A DNA stretch of 64,000 bases from Calamus simplicifolius (GCA_900491605.1 UESW01004569.1:72077-136076); one strand, 5' to 3'. Counted from the first letter of the stretch, positions 46,961-58,550 are shown. Made by a program: numbers and translations. The notes: generated from the sequence alone by a model not told the origin.

Positions 46961-47195
46961 TTATTCTTATAAATTTAAAATTATTTGTAAATTATAATAT
47001 ATTTAATGCATTCTAATGAAATTTATAGATAAAAATTCAAATTTAAGAATAAAAATAAATTTCATAAAATAAAATGAATATATTTGTATACATCAATAAC
47101 ACTAATGTTTTATACATTAGACATCAAATTATTAAGTTTAAAATAACTCAAAGAGACAACTTGTAATGATCAAACTATTAACGCTGGCATGAGCC

Positions 47196-47720
47196 ATGTC
47201 ACAGCTTAGGTGGATTCTTTTTTCCTTCATCACCTTTTACACCTCTAGTCTCTTTGCAGATTGCTACAGCACTTCCGATCCCATCGCTGGGAGGAGGAAC
47301 TACACCTACATTAGGACCACTGCTGTGAATGAACATTTAATGGCTGAAACTATTACTCATTTGCACTCAAGGCAAGTAACGTAAACATTTTAATGGCTGA
47401 AACGACATAAGAGAACTTGAAAAACAAAAATTGCTGCTGTGAATGAAAAGAAAATTATTCTTTAATCCCTTAAAGCTCATCAGGTGTAAAAACAAAAGCA
47501 TTTTATAAGTATGCTACTAGAAAAACCAAATAGTGAATTGAGTGAGCTCCGACAATAGCTTTGAGTCAAAATGGCGATATATTTATTAGCTTTAATAAGC
47601 ACCACTAAGACATCAATTTACAGTGAATTGAGTGCTGCTATGCATCTTTAGGAAGTAATTTTCTATCTCATCTGCTTGAATTCCAACTTGATTCAACATC
47701 AGTATGTTAAGACCACCCCT
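47196..47720. other. CACTA-1 interior, unassigned possible exons
   Basis: Two short protein-like stretches that I cannot name: plus strand 47196-47384 (CYSTSDPIAGRRNYTYIRTT) and minus strand about 47715-47630 (LNILMLNQVGIQADEIENYF), the latter preceded by a fair acceptor GTGATGCAG. They may be further captured exons. Confidence 0.3.
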
Positions 47721-47796
47721 GCATCACAAAATAGTGTCGTGTTATCTTTAAATTTTTTTTTTTTGAATTGATCATTAAAACAGAATCCCAGGCATG

Positions 47797-47930
47797 TAGC
47801 GCCTCTCTGGTTGAGGGCAATGCCTTTCATAGTGCTCCATCAAACTCAAATCCAGCTTCAGCCTTGTCTGTGATATAAAATTTCTGTCCAAGCAAGGTAT
47901 TAACTCATAATGTCGATCATCACAAACCTA
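47797..47930 (-). pseudogene. Captured fragment of a PMT8/9-like methyltransferase gene
   Basis: About 43 codons open on the minus strand: VCDDRHYELIPCLDRNF followed by RLKLDLSLMEHYERHC and PERRYM. The block DRHxELIPCLDRN with LSLMEHYERHCP is the hallmark start of the conserved domain of plant putative SAM-dependent methyltransferases (PMT / DUF248 family, Golgi, involved in pectin methylation). The reading diverges after PERRYM, where the family continues with a conserved Cys and a Pro-rich block. Only this exon piece is present, so it cannot be functional. Confidence 0.82.
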
Positions 47931-48224
47931 CACAAGTAGATCACCACCATAATTTTTAATTTTTTTTAAAAAATCAATGTCAATCATAGACAATCAGTTA
48001 TGATCATGAGCAGAAACAGGTAATTCAAAAACACTCACTGGGAAGCTCTTAAGCATGAAATTGATTTATGCATAGCTAGGACCATATCCCCTTATGTTGA
48101 ATGACATTACAACAGAATGTCCATATGTAGCATCAAAATGAATGACATAGAACAGAATGTCCATATGTAGCATCAAAATAATAGCATTTAGAAAAGATCT
48201 TGTAAATTCCATGCATTCACTGAC

Positions 48225-48427
48225 CTCTGGAGCATATACGCATATAATTGTGAAGCTTCCCATGATGCACACCCGAGCACCAAACAGAAGGGTTGTTGTC
48301 AATGCTTCTTCCTGATGAAATATCAGCGGAAGCAGAAAAATGCAACTTATAAAGAGCAATCCTGCCATTGAGAGCTTACGATTAAGCCTGTCAACAATTG
48401 CAGCTGACACAAGAAGCCCAGGAACCT
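48225..48427 (-). pseudogene. Captured OCT7-like transporter, second exon piece
   Basis: Exon with acceptor AATCAG (48428) and donor GAG|GTCAGT (48225). It encodes EVPGLLVSAAIVDRLNRKLS, membrane segments (MAGLLFISCIFLLPLIF) and FGARVCIMGSFTIICVYAPE, which match the MFS organic cation/carnitine transporter 7 (SV2-related) family between TM8 and TM10. The frame is open through the exon. It is the direct continuation of the exon at 48542-49075, with a 114-bp intron between. Confidence 0.85.
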
Positions 48428-48541
48428 CTGATTAAAGGATTAAAGTTAGAACAACACCTTGTTTGATCAAAATAATATAACAGACATGGTTCAGATGTTA
48501 TTCAATAGAAAACGTGAGAATAAGTTATAGCATAAACCTAC

Positions 48542-49075
48542 CAGAAAAGCTAGTTATAAATACATCTTTGTAGAGGTTGGCACCCTGTGTTTGGACTGAG
48601 GGCAATTCCTTCCATGAGCAATCTCCATTGTCATTGCTTAACTCAGTGGTTAGCAAAACAATGCCATAATATGCAAAACCGTTTCCAAAGAAAACCATCC
48701 AATGAGAATAGTTGATCTCATCAATTTTGGTGATAAAAGCATATATAATGCACTGATTCCTCCCACATTAGATCCCATATCCTCATCATTGGCTGCTTCC
48801 ATGTTTTGAAGTGTGATCAAATGTGTTTCTTCTGATGGATCAAAATTTTCATCAAGTTTTGCTTTCCTATTAGAAGCAAGCATGCCAGGAGGGAGCGTTG
48901 CACCATTTTATATCTCAGCTATCCTCTCTAAAACAACCACTGCATCTGCTGTTCTGCCTTTGATGCAGAGATACCTTGGCAACTCAGGCACGAAACCATA
49001 AAATAGAAGCAAAAGAAATGATGGTGCATAGGAAAAAGCTAGTAACCATCTCCAGCCCAATGATGGCATAACAGC
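48542..49075 (-). pseudogene. Captured OCT7-like transporter, first exon piece
   Basis: Acceptor TTTATGCAG (49076) and donor CTG|GTAGG (48541). It reads AVMPSLGWRWLLAFSYAPSF, VPELPRYLCIKGRTADAVVV, a premature TAA in place of a sense codon near 48911, then NGATLPPGMLASNRKAKLDE, the cytosolic loop and ISALYMLLSPKLMRSTILIG. A one-base shift near 48700 separates the rest (VFFGNGFAYYGIVLLTTELS, GANLYKDVFITSFS). This is the central part of a plant OCT7-type MFS transporter. The intact introns show capture of genomic DNA, not of an mRNA. Confidence 0.87.
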
Positions 49076-49663
49076 CTGCATAAATAAATATATGCAGAGA
49101 ATTGAATTCTGAAATGTGAACAAAGTGTATTTCCCAGCCCCAAAACATCTTGACAGGTGGGATCATCACCAGTCACCACTGCAAGCTCTAACAAATTAAA
49201 TATTTAAAATGGAGAGCCTTTTCTTTCAAAAAAAAAATAACTGCATGATCTTTTTCCAACCCAGACAATCCAACTCATACAGATTTCCAGAGAAATCCTA
49301 ATTTCAGATTCCTTAAAGGCAAACTAAGAAACTACATGCAAACACTGAAAATTGGCATAAAAAGGGAAATATAAAAAAATCCAAGAATATCATACACATC
49401 ACCATAAAGCCAACAAGCTAATGCCACCATAATCTGGTAGAAATAGTTAAGCTTGCCATTAAAACAGTAGAAGAAAAAGTTCAAGACAGCATGCTGTTCT
49501 GATCCCAAATTGTTCTCAATGGGCAGTATGCATTCAAGTCTCCAAGTCCGTACTAGCTAAGATAAACACTTAGAAAATTGAATTCGAAGTTATATCATGA
49601 GGCATGCATAAGTATCAATATAAAGCATATAAGAAGCAACCAGCCAGAGGTTGTAGCTGTTTT

Positions 49664-49745
49664 AATGGCAAGGATTCCGGCACTGCAGCCCATCCCACCA
49701 AGGTTGTAGCTGATGACATCCCTCCTGAGCTTGTAATACTTCCCA
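49664..49745 (-). pseudogene. Captured fragment of a 3-ketoacyl-CoA synthase gene
   Basis: Reads YKLRRDVISYNLGGMGCSAG then ILAI on the minus strand. The NLGGMGCSAG block contains the catalytic Cys of plant KCS (FAE1-type) enzymes, which condense acyl-CoA with malonyl-CoA in very-long-chain fatty acid elongation at the ER. Similarity stops after ILAI. Upstream, QFDPKALENFLHHGW (about 49864-49815) ends at a possible donor GTAATTTT but is not recognised. Confidence 0.75.
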
Positions 49746-50596
49746 CAAAAGATAGTTCGTTTTAGATCCCAAGTTTGGTTCATCAAGAAGAAATTAGAAT
49801 CAGAAACAAAAATTACCCATCCGTGATGAAGGAAGTTCTCTAATGCCTTTGGGTCGAACTGCATATATTTCCATTCTTCAATATAGAGGAACCATCAGGA
49901 ATATATTGAAGGGTTACATTGTTCCAAACACAGTGCAAACCCCTTAATTGGACAACCAGCTCATGTGCCCATTAATGGAAGATACAGACATTCACAAGTC
50001 ATCCCATGCATAGAAAAATAATTGAGAATGAGTTGCAAAAATTAATCATCTTCATATTATCATATGACCTGGGTTGAACAATCCATAATGACTCAATCAA
50101 CCATAATATGCCTCTATCAGGGCTTAGTTAATAAATTCAGGTAGCGTCAGGGGAAACACATCAAAGTAGAATTATACCACTCTTGACAGCTATAGGGCTA
50201 ATCAGATCAGGTTATGAAGCAGATTGATTCTAACAAATTGCTTTAATCAGAAACCAATAATACTCATGAATACGCAAGCTGCAAGAAATCAGAAGGAATT
50301 AAGGATATAAGTAGCGAGATCAAATTCAAACCCTAGGCCCTCTTCGTTTCCTTTTCTTTCTTTCTTTTAAAAGGCATTAGTTCCTTAAGCAATTTCACAA
50401 ATCAGGCATTATTTCTTTGAACAAGCCATCAGCAATTAAGTGCATCACATTTTCAGCGACAAAAACGAAATCGATTCACCAACCCCATAATATCAAGAAA
50501 ACAAAACTTCAATCAAACGAGAGTGAGATCATAGGCGAACAAGAAGGAGCTGTACGATTTTAAAGGGAGCGAAGGGAGATTGTTTTAGAGTGGGTA

Positions 50597-50877
50597 CCCA
50601 TGAGGAATGCCTCGAGGAGGTGGCGGCTCATGAGGACCTGATTTGTGGGAGTGAGAGAGCCGATCTCGATGGAGCGGCTGCAGATCTTGGCCATGCTGTA
50701 GACGCTGGAGGCGAGGACGATGAGGATGGTGCCGGTCAGGGTCTTAAACATGACGGGGCCGCGCCCGCGCTTGAGGCGGTCCAGCCCTAGGATGACCAGC
50801 TTCCGCAGCGGCGTCTTGAACAACAGCACCACCACCACTCCCACCTCCACCGACAGCAGCGTACACAACCGAATCAT
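50597..50877 (-). pseudogene. Captured first exon of a BAP31-like gene
   Basis: ATG at 50877 opens about 93 codons: MIRLCTLLSVEVGVVVVLLF (membrane segment), KTPLRKLVILGLDRLKRGRG, ILIVLASSVYSMAKICSRSI, then GSLTPTNQVLMSRHLLEAFL and a donor ATGG|GTACCC near 50597. This is the N-terminal part of the plant B-cell-receptor-associated protein 31-like family, an ER membrane protein with three membrane segments. The exon is undamaged. About 300 bases of likely 5' UTR lie upstream (to 51190), so a promoter may have been carried along. The rest of the protein is not found downstream. Confidence 0.87.
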
Positions 50878-51239
50878 CTTTCTTGATCGATCACAAATCG
50901 ATGGATGGAAAAAAGGAAGGAGAATTTTAGACGGGAAGGAGGAGGGAGAGCGTTGTCGTTGATTATTAGGGGAAGGGAGCTAGCTACAGCAACAAATTTG
51001 TGCACAGGAGTCAGAAAGAAGGGCAGATTGAAGGCAGAGTAAAGTTGCGATTCGGATGGGAGAAGAGACGACCTATCGAGAGGAAAAAGCACGGAAAGAA
51101 TGAGGAACGAAGAGCGGGGCGTGGACCACCGGGGCCTGCCTTCGATTTCTTTTTCCTTTGCTGCCAGGAGGCTTTCCATTTACGGGCCCTTTCAGCCGCC
51201 CGAGGAAGAAGAACAAAACCGGTAATTAGTGAAAGATAA

Positions 51240-52877
51240 TTAGTAACGAAACAACGATTTCGTTACTGAATTAGGTAGCTCGAAATAATAATTTTATCAT
51301 AATTTTTTTAAAAAAAATTAAAGTATAAATTTAGTGATGGATGAAAAATTTATCATTAATTCATCATTAAATTAGTGACGGATTGGGGCAGTCCGTCACT
51401 AAATTAGTGACGGAATGCTCTTCCATCACTAATTTTGTGATGGATTAGTGACGGAAGAACAATCCGTCACTAAATTAGTGATGGATGACCTTGTCCGTCA
51501 CTAAATTAGTGATGGACTGTCCCATCCATCACTAAAGTAGTGATGGATTGCTCTTCCATCATTAATTCATCAGTAAATTAGTGTTGGAAGAGCAATCCAT
51601 CACTAATTTTGTGACCGATTAGTGATGGAAGTGCAATCCGTCGCTAAATTAGGGATGCACGTGCAGCCAAGTGCAGTCACGCACAGGCACGTGCGTGCAT
51701 AGATACGACACTGGGCATGCACAGACACGGCAAGGGGCATCGGACATAGGCAAGGTTGTGCGACCGAAGAGACATGCCGATTGGTGCAAATGCACGCGGG
51801 CCATAGCACGCGCGCAGGTCGAGTAGCAGATGCGCATGGCGTGCGCCGGAAGGCAGACACATAGTTAGGACGCGCATGGAAGGCAGCACACATAAATGGC
51901 ACATTCGGATGCGAATAATTTTATAATAATTTTTTTAAAAAAAAATTAGAGTATAAATTTAGATAGACAATCTGTCACTAATTCGTCACTAATTTAGTGA
52001 CGGATTAATCTTCCGTCACTAATTTGTGACGGATTAGTGACGGATAGGATAATCCGTCACTAATTTAGCGATGGATTGCCACATCCGTCACTAATTTGTG
52101 ACGAATTCGTGACGGAAGGCAGTCTGTCACTAATTTAGTGATGGATTTCTCCATCCATCATTAATTTGTGATGGATTAGTGATGGAAGACAATCTGTCAC
52201 TAATTAGTGACGATTTATTTTCCATCAATAATTTGTGATAGATTAGTGACGAAAGGGCAATCCATTACTAAATTAGTGACGGATTGCTTCATCCATCACA
52301 AAATTAGTGACGGATTGCCCCATTCATCACTAATTTGTGACGGATTAGTGATGACAAGCAATTCGTCACTAATTTAATGATGGATTTTTCCATCTATCAC
52401 TAATTTATGACGGATTAGTGATGAAAGATAATCTATCACTAATTAGTGACGATTGCTTTTCATCACTAATAATTTATGACGGATTAGTGACGAAAGGGCA
52501 ATCCGTCACTAACCGTCACAAAATTAGTGACGGATTACCCCATCCGTCACAAAATTAGTAACAGATTGTCCCATCCGTCACTAATTTATGACGGATTAGT
52601 GATGGAAGAAAAATCTGTTACTAATCCATCACTAATTTAGTGACAGATTGCTCTTTCATCACTAATTTGTGATGGATTAGTGATGAAAGGGCAATTCGTC
52701 ACTAAATTAGTGACGGATGTGACAGTCCGTCACTAATTTAGTGACGGTTTAATGACGAAAAAACTAATCCGTCACTAATTTTAATTTTGTCACTATTTTG
52801 TTACTAAACCGTCATAATTTAGTGACGAAAATTTTTATCACTAATTTTTGTCACTATTTTAACATTTTCTTGTGGTG
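51240..52877. repeat. CACTA-1 right subterminal repeats
   Basis: 1.6 kb packed with TTAGTGACGGATT / AATCCGTCACTAA motifs in alternating orientation, forming many overlapping hairpins. About three times longer than the left side. A 270-bp GC-rich block (51640-51910) without these motifs interrupts it, and the flanking AATAATTTTAT...TATAAATTTAG segments (51281-51340 and 51915-51965) are duplicates. Confidence 0.9.
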
Positions 52878-53933
52878 AGGACAAGGGGATGAATTATGCG
52901 GCAACCATAGCATGGGTTCCTGAATATTGCCTTGTGCAAATTTGATCTATCCGGACGTCAGGAACCATGGCTAGATGGTCACATCGATTAGTATAGGAAG
53001 CGTTCCTATGCTATCGGCTTAGGTTCGAACCTATGGAGTCACGCACATAGTCGGATGACTTGTACACAGGCCTGATCACTGATTTGAGTGGGACTAAATC
53101 AGATGGGTCATACGGGGTTGTTTTGGCTATGTCTAGCTAGCACTAGGAATTAGCGGCAGCACCTACTTCGAGGGCGATTTGAGTTAGTCAGTAACTCAAA
53201 TAGAATTTTGGGACATTATATGAATATGGTATGAAGTTAATTTGAACCATGGACCAATGGTTGGTCTGACAACAGAGTGGTTTGGATCCGGGTTCGAAGT
53301 GGTTTGATCAGGATTTCCAATAGAGCCTCTGAAAGTTTATTTATAAATTTTGAATTCATAAATTACTTCGGATTGGAGCTCGGATAGGCCCAATGTGAAG
53401 TATGGTTCAAGAGCTACGAGTAGCTTCTTTCGGATTTGAATTTGGACTTCAAACGGAATTGATTGGATCAGTTCTATGTTTTTTTTAAAAAAAAGAAGAA
53501 AAAATAGAGAAGAAAATTGGCAGAGTTTTTGTTTCTGTGAAAGCTAATCGTCTGCAATCATAGACAGTAAAAGAGAAATCCAATCAAGAAGAGATTATCT
53601 CTTCTTAGGGAGAATAGTTCTCCTTCCATTGTTCTAGAATTGCACCTCCTGTCTACATACATCAGACGTGCATGTGATATAGAGGAGCGGCGCATGCGGC
53701 TCTTGCAAGGCATGAGGAGGAACTTCTCCCTACAGATCAGATCTGCTACGTTCATCATCTACAGCTTTCGCATCGAGAGGTATTATTTTAAACTTATTTT
53801 TACATACTCTTAAATTTCAGATCTACTAATATGCTTCAATTTATGTTCAATGTGAATATTAAAATTGAATTAAATACTTTCCACCTTGAGATCCTGTGCA
53901 TAGGTAAAGCAATTTTCCCTTCAGTATGTGCTT
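52878..53933 (+). repeat. copia-4 3' LTR, right part
   Basis: Starts with the second AGG target copy and continues ACAAGGGGATGAATT, matching the 5' LTR from 39048 on, to the end CCCTTCA at 53933. Left and right parts together come to about 1.78 kb, as in the 5' LTR. Confidence 0.93.
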
Positions 53934-53989
53934 GCAATAGTAGAATGAGTCATCGCTAATTGAATATCCTTCATAATGGTCAAAGCATG

Positions 53990-54400
53990 GTAACTCGCAC
54001 CAAAGGTAGGAACAACCACGAGGCGCACGCATGAAACTCTGCGTCATGATGCTCGACTTTGTATATGCCTCTCATAAAACAGCTTCAGAGGCAGTGGGGG
54101 TCGAGCAAATATCTAGTAGTGCGCATGTCGAGTGATAAGAGCCTTCCTTCGAACAACCAAGGTCGACTGTATCCCAAGACCGCCCTCACGAAGAGGAAGA
54201 CAAGTGAGCTCCCATGAAATGAGGTGGGTGTCGTGCTGCCATGGCTTAAAGCCCAGAGAAAATCATGGAAGCGTCGCTCGATTCGGTGGAGACAGATCTT
54301 TGAGAGGACAGTAGTGGATAAGAGATATAGAGGAAGGGAAGTGAGGATAGATCGCACCAAGGTGATCTGTCCCTACCATAAAGCCCAGAGACCTGCCAGC
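53990..54400 (-). pseudogene. LINE (L1-like) reverse transcriptase fragment
   Basis: Minus strand: VRSILTSLPLYLLSTTVLSK, RIERRFHDFLWALSHG, then in another frame ISWELTCLPLREGGLGIQST. This order (SVLxSLPxYxLS ... RFLW ... WExxCxPxxEGGLGI) is the C-terminal reverse transcriptase region of plant L1-type LINEs. At least one frameshift; neither end of the element is visible. Confidence 0.72.
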
Positions 54401-54539
54401 TGTCAAGATGAGCACAGATCCGTCAGTCGGAGTGCCATTAATAGCTAGAATGTCCTACTCGGGGACTCGTTGGAGCCATCCCAGGTGGCTGACTAGAAGG
54501 TCCTATCTGGGATCGATACTGCCTCCAGTCTGATCCAGT

Positions 54540-54973
54540 CCGAAATAATGAGTAATGAATTCGACACTGAATAGCATAAATAGTGATGAATTCGATACTA
54601 AATAGAATAAATAGCGATACAATTATGCGTCGCTATTTAACGATGCATCCAATGCATCACTATTTAGCGATGCAAGAATATGCATCGCTATATAGCGACG
54701 CATATTCGTAAGTCGCTATTTAGCGACCCATTAATGCATCGCTATTTAGCGATGCATTTTCTTGAGTCGCTATTTAGCAACGGATTTTTTTTTGGAGTCG
54801 CTAATTGCGTCGCTATTTAGCTACTGATTTAATGCATCTCTAAATGGAGACGAATTCGTCGCTATTTCATCGTAGATTTCGTATATCGCAATTGCATCGC
54901 AATTCTGTCATTATTTTATGATGAATATTTGTGTCGCTAAGTTGCATCACTATTTCATAATTTTCTTGTAGTA
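54540..54973. mobile_element. CACTA terminus, second family (CACTA-2), truncated
   Basis: Subterminal-type repeats GCGTCGCTATTTAGCGATGC in both orientations fill 54590-54950. The block ends ATAATTTTCTTGTAGTAG, close to the inverted CACTACAAGAAAAT terminus. No opposite end is found nearby, so this is a right-end remnant. The repeat motif differs from CACTA-1. Confidence 0.6.
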
Positions 54974-54975
54974 GA

Positions 54976-56920
54976 TAACTTGCTTGTTTGTCTCTTCATC
55001 CTTTAGAACTAGTGGATCTTCATTAAGAACTCTGACTAGGTTCTGAGTGGTGAGGCAGAACAACATCTTCTATTACCATCTTTTCAAATCAATAATGATA
55101 AATTTTTTTGGCTTCTCAGCTTGAATGGTACAACAATTGTAGCCATCACTGTAGCAGCACGATGATGAAAAATAGGTTGTTTATAACCCTTGGGTTATAC
55201 CCATTTGTTTGAATGAGAAATTGGTGACCCCTTTTTAGTCCCACATAAAAAGTTTTAAAAAGGTAGAAGCTCCTTATACATGAAACTTCTTTCCATGCTT
55301 ATGCATTTAGGCTTATCATAAGTAGAGAGCTTGAGGGTGAAGCATAGCATCACCTCCGTGCATGCACGTGTGCAAAGGGCACAATGGGCACTTTGTAAGT
55401 GCACTTTGTACTTCGCACGTGCGCATCGCCGTGAGGAGTATGAGGAGTCTTAAAATTTTTTATAATCATGAAGATCTGACGATCAAGATTGATTGAATCC
55501 AGATCATATGATGAGGGGTTGAGATCATCGTTGGATTGGTTGATCAATCGTTAAAGGATCAAGATCAAATGCTTGAGATAATCGTTGATTGATCGGATAA
55601 GAGGACCAGATTGAATCCAGAGATCAATCGGATAAAAGGTCAAGATCAAACACTGAGATGCGGTGATCGGTGTGGAGCGATGTTAATCAATCGATGCACC
55701 TGATCGGCAAAATCAATTGGCTGATCACGATTGTAACAGTATAGATCGATCGGCATGCACCCAATCGCTGAAATGGAAAATAATCTTGATACGGCGTTTC
55801 AAAAGCCAATAAACCCCCTTCACTTGTTCGATCAAGAGGCGTATCAGAAGCGGTTAAGCCCCTTTAGTTAAGTATCTTGATCATATCCGATCAAGTGGCG
55901 TATCAAAGCCCGATAAGTCCCTTCGCACACGCCTCTTGATCGTATCCAATCAAGTCATAACAATTAAATTCAAACCCATAAGGATGCTTCCAATAGGCAC
56001 ATCAAGTCTATAGATAGGAATTATTTCAAATACTTTTAATGTTGTGGATTTGTCATTCTATCATAGAGAAATTAATATTGAAGAAACGAAGATGAGTCTT
56101 TTTCAACCAAAAGAAATTGCCACAGGAGTGTCCTCTTTGATGGTAATGACTTGGGAACCAAAAAGGTTAAAGATGCTTTCAATGGTCTCTTAGTTTTTTA
56201 AGTATTCAAGACTCCTTTTTAAGGACTGAAAATCATATTAAATCTAGAGTTATTTTCTAGACTTTTGCCAGGCAAGTAATATATCCTAGGAAGCTTAATA
56301 AATTAGGATTCCAAAGCATTTTACGGATCTCGATTTGAAGTTTTTTTTAGAAAGTTATGATAGATATTCTCAAGAACGATTATGCAGTCTCATATACTCA
56401 AGAATAGGAAGAAATCCTTCTATCTTCTCAAGTTTTTTCATTTTTTTATGATTTTAAATAAGCATAGTAATCTAATAATATCTTGAAGTAATTAGCTAAT
56501 ATTAATTTTAGAATTTACTCATATTTGAAAGGTTGTTCCGAATCTTTTATAAATATCTAGTCATGTAAGCCTCTAGAAGGAAATTGATAAAAAATTTAAT
56601 ACAAGTATTGAAGAGGATCTTCCTTCTTTTATCAAACTCTGTATCTTTTTGCTCTGCATCTCTAGTAAAGTTTTTTTGATCCAGTATTTCTTAGATTCTA
56701 ACTTGGATGGTGAGCTTATATCCAATTCCTCTTAATCCCAATTCTGAGTCCCGGCATCATGGTTATCTGAGGAGCTTATCAAAATTAACTGTGGTGTAGA
56801 TTTTTATTTGATTATCCAATATAACATACATAGGCAGATATTGAACTCTAACATAGAATCTTTATTTGATACATCAAAATATAATGTAACACAATAAACT
56901 TGAACTTCTGAAATCCAGTA
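54976..56920. other. Intergenic DNA with short GATCAA-rich repeats
   Basis: No gene seen. Between 55460 and 55760 GATCAATCGG / GATTGATCGG motifs recur in both orientations, and at 55780-55960 a ~50-base unit (GATCAAGAGGCGTATC...) repeats about three times. The rest is AT-rich. Confidence 0.5.
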
Positions 56921-58487
56921 TCAGTTTGCAAGGAGGGGTGGGATGCTCTGTTCATTCCTGAAGAAGTTGCCAGGATCAACATTAGCCTTCACATATGCCA
57001 GTCTTTTGAAGTTATTATTGAAATACTTTGAACCCCAAACCCTTGCTTCGGTGTAAGTTGTATGCTTCTGAGTTCTACCAAGGTCAATGTCCTTGTAATT
57101 GAGATAGGCAGCCCTTGGATGGCGAGAGACATGTGGAGTCATGAAGCCATACAGCTTCCTCATCCAATCCAGATGTCTTTCTGTCACTGCAGGATCAATC
57201 TCAAACCACCTCATGAAGTACTGAATGCTATGCAGATTTCCCTTCCTGTGAGGGAAAGGAATTGCCATCATCAAGGGTTCATCCTTGGCATCCAGAAGAA
57301 ATTTCCATATCTTTTCCCACTCGGTCTCAGGAATTGGCTCTCTTACAAAGTCTGATTTAATTTGAAAGAGCTGTTGTATTCGGGAGTCCTGTCCAATAAG
57401 ATCTCTGAACTTCTATTAGCGTAGCCTGCAAAGAAGAGAACAGACTCCAACCAACTCATCTCTGAACCTGAGCAGTACTTGGCCTCAAAACCCAGTTCAG
57501 GAAAGCTCTTTTCCATCAAGGAGACGAGTTCTTCACATGTCCCAAGGAAAAGGGTGTTGAACGTAGCTTGAATGGTTCTATTTCCTGCTGCTAAGTCACC
57601 AACAGCTTGCGCGATGACATTCATGTAAAGGTTCTCATCAAACTCGTACACAATTTGCTGCCACCTGCCGACAAGGTGCGTAGCATTCTGGCTCAAGTTT
57701 CGGTTTATATTAAATGCAGTGACTGTAGGTGGAACACCCACCAACTTGATTTTATAGGAGAGGACAACGCCAAAGCTTGCTGCGCCACCTCCTCTTATGG
57801 CCCAAAATAGGTCCTCACCCATGGATTCTCGGTTCAGTAGCCTGCCATCGACGTCTACCAACAGTGCATCAATGACATTATCCGCAGCTGTGCCGTACTT
57901 CCTTGACAAGGTCCCGATCCCACCGCCACTGACGTGGCCGCCAACTCCGACAGTGGGACATAGTCCTGCGGTGAAACCAGTGGTCTTGCTCTTAACACCA
58001 ATGGTGTAATAAGTTCTCCAAGCGTTGCACCAGCCTGAACCCAAGCTGTCCCATGCTCCCCGTCGACTGTGATCGATCGGAGGCTGGCAAGGTCGACGAT
58101 GATGAAGACCTCATCGTCTGAAACATAAGACATGCCCTCGTAATCATGGCCACCACTCCGGACCCTGATATTAAGGCCATGCTTCCTGCTGCAGAGGACG
58201 GAGGCTTGAACATGGGATTCATTTGTTGGTGTGACAATGAGGACAGGCTTCACTGTAGTGGATGAGTAGAGGAAGCGGATATTTTGGATGGAAGATCGAA
58301 GGACAGTGTTGTAGGCAGTGGTATTTGGGGTATACACTAGATGGGAGGATGCATTGGACGGTTGAGTGTGGTTGAGGAAGCATTGGAGGAAGTTTTCATG
58401 GGTTGTGTTGGAAGCTATGATGGAAGATGTAGCTGTTAGAAGCAAGAGAGAAAGAACTACAAGATTTCTGAACGATGATAGAGCCAT
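56921..58487 (-). pseudogene. Berberine-bridge-enzyme-like FAD oxidase, two frameshifts
   Basis: Single-exon gene, ATG at 58487, stop at 56921, about 520 codons, the usual family length. BBE-like enzymes are secreted FAD oxidases acting on alcohols, saccharides or alkaloids. A signal peptide is visible (residues 1-25, VVLSLLLLTATSSIIA). The FAD-binding motif RSGGHDYEGMSY has His114, and GLCPTVGVGGHVSGGGIGTL has the Cys, the two covalent FAD attachment sites. The C-terminus (YFNNNFKRLAYVKANVDPGN, FFRNEQSIPPL) is intact. One base appears missing near 58010 (after GATLGEL) and another near 57360 (in an A-run), giving three frames. Either a young pseudogene or an intact gene with homopolymer errors in the assembly. 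Confidence 0.9.
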
Positions 58488-58550
58488 TGTTGATTTTGCA
58501 ATCTTTTCTCTTTTGCTGAGACGATGGTTCGTGTTCTGGGGAAGGTGGGT

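Larger units (their letters stand above)
46386..52877 (-). mobile_element. Non-autonomous CACTA element carrying host gene fragments (CACTA-1)
   Basis: 6492-bp element with ends CACTACAAGAAAAT (left) and ATTTTCTTGTGGTG (right, one change in the inverted repeat), flanked by 3-bp target duplications AGG (46383-46385, 52878-52880). The intact 5' LTR of copia-4 shows the empty site. Subterminal regions are filled with GTGACGG / CCGTCAC motifs. The interior (47160-51190) has no transposase signs; instead it holds exon pieces of four host genes, all on the minus strand. CACTA elements are known to capture genes. Confidence 0.95.
38307..53933 (+). mobile_element. Ty1/copia retrotransposon copia-4 with CACTA insertion
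   Basis: Perfect 5-bp target duplication GTATG (38302-38306 and 53934-53938). LTRs of about 1.77 kb start TGTTAG and end CCCTTCA. Primer site, 1.6-kb leader, gag, PR, IN, RT, RNase H and a purine tract are in order. The 3' LTR is split at 46385/52878 by a CACTA element. Several stops and frameshifts make it inactive. Protein motifs are close to copia-1. Confidence 0.95.

Noticed and set aside
46386..52877. Hidden CACTA transposase in the element
   Set aside because: I found no TNPD-like motifs in either strand of 46960-51240; the space is taken by captured gene pieces and non-coding DNA.
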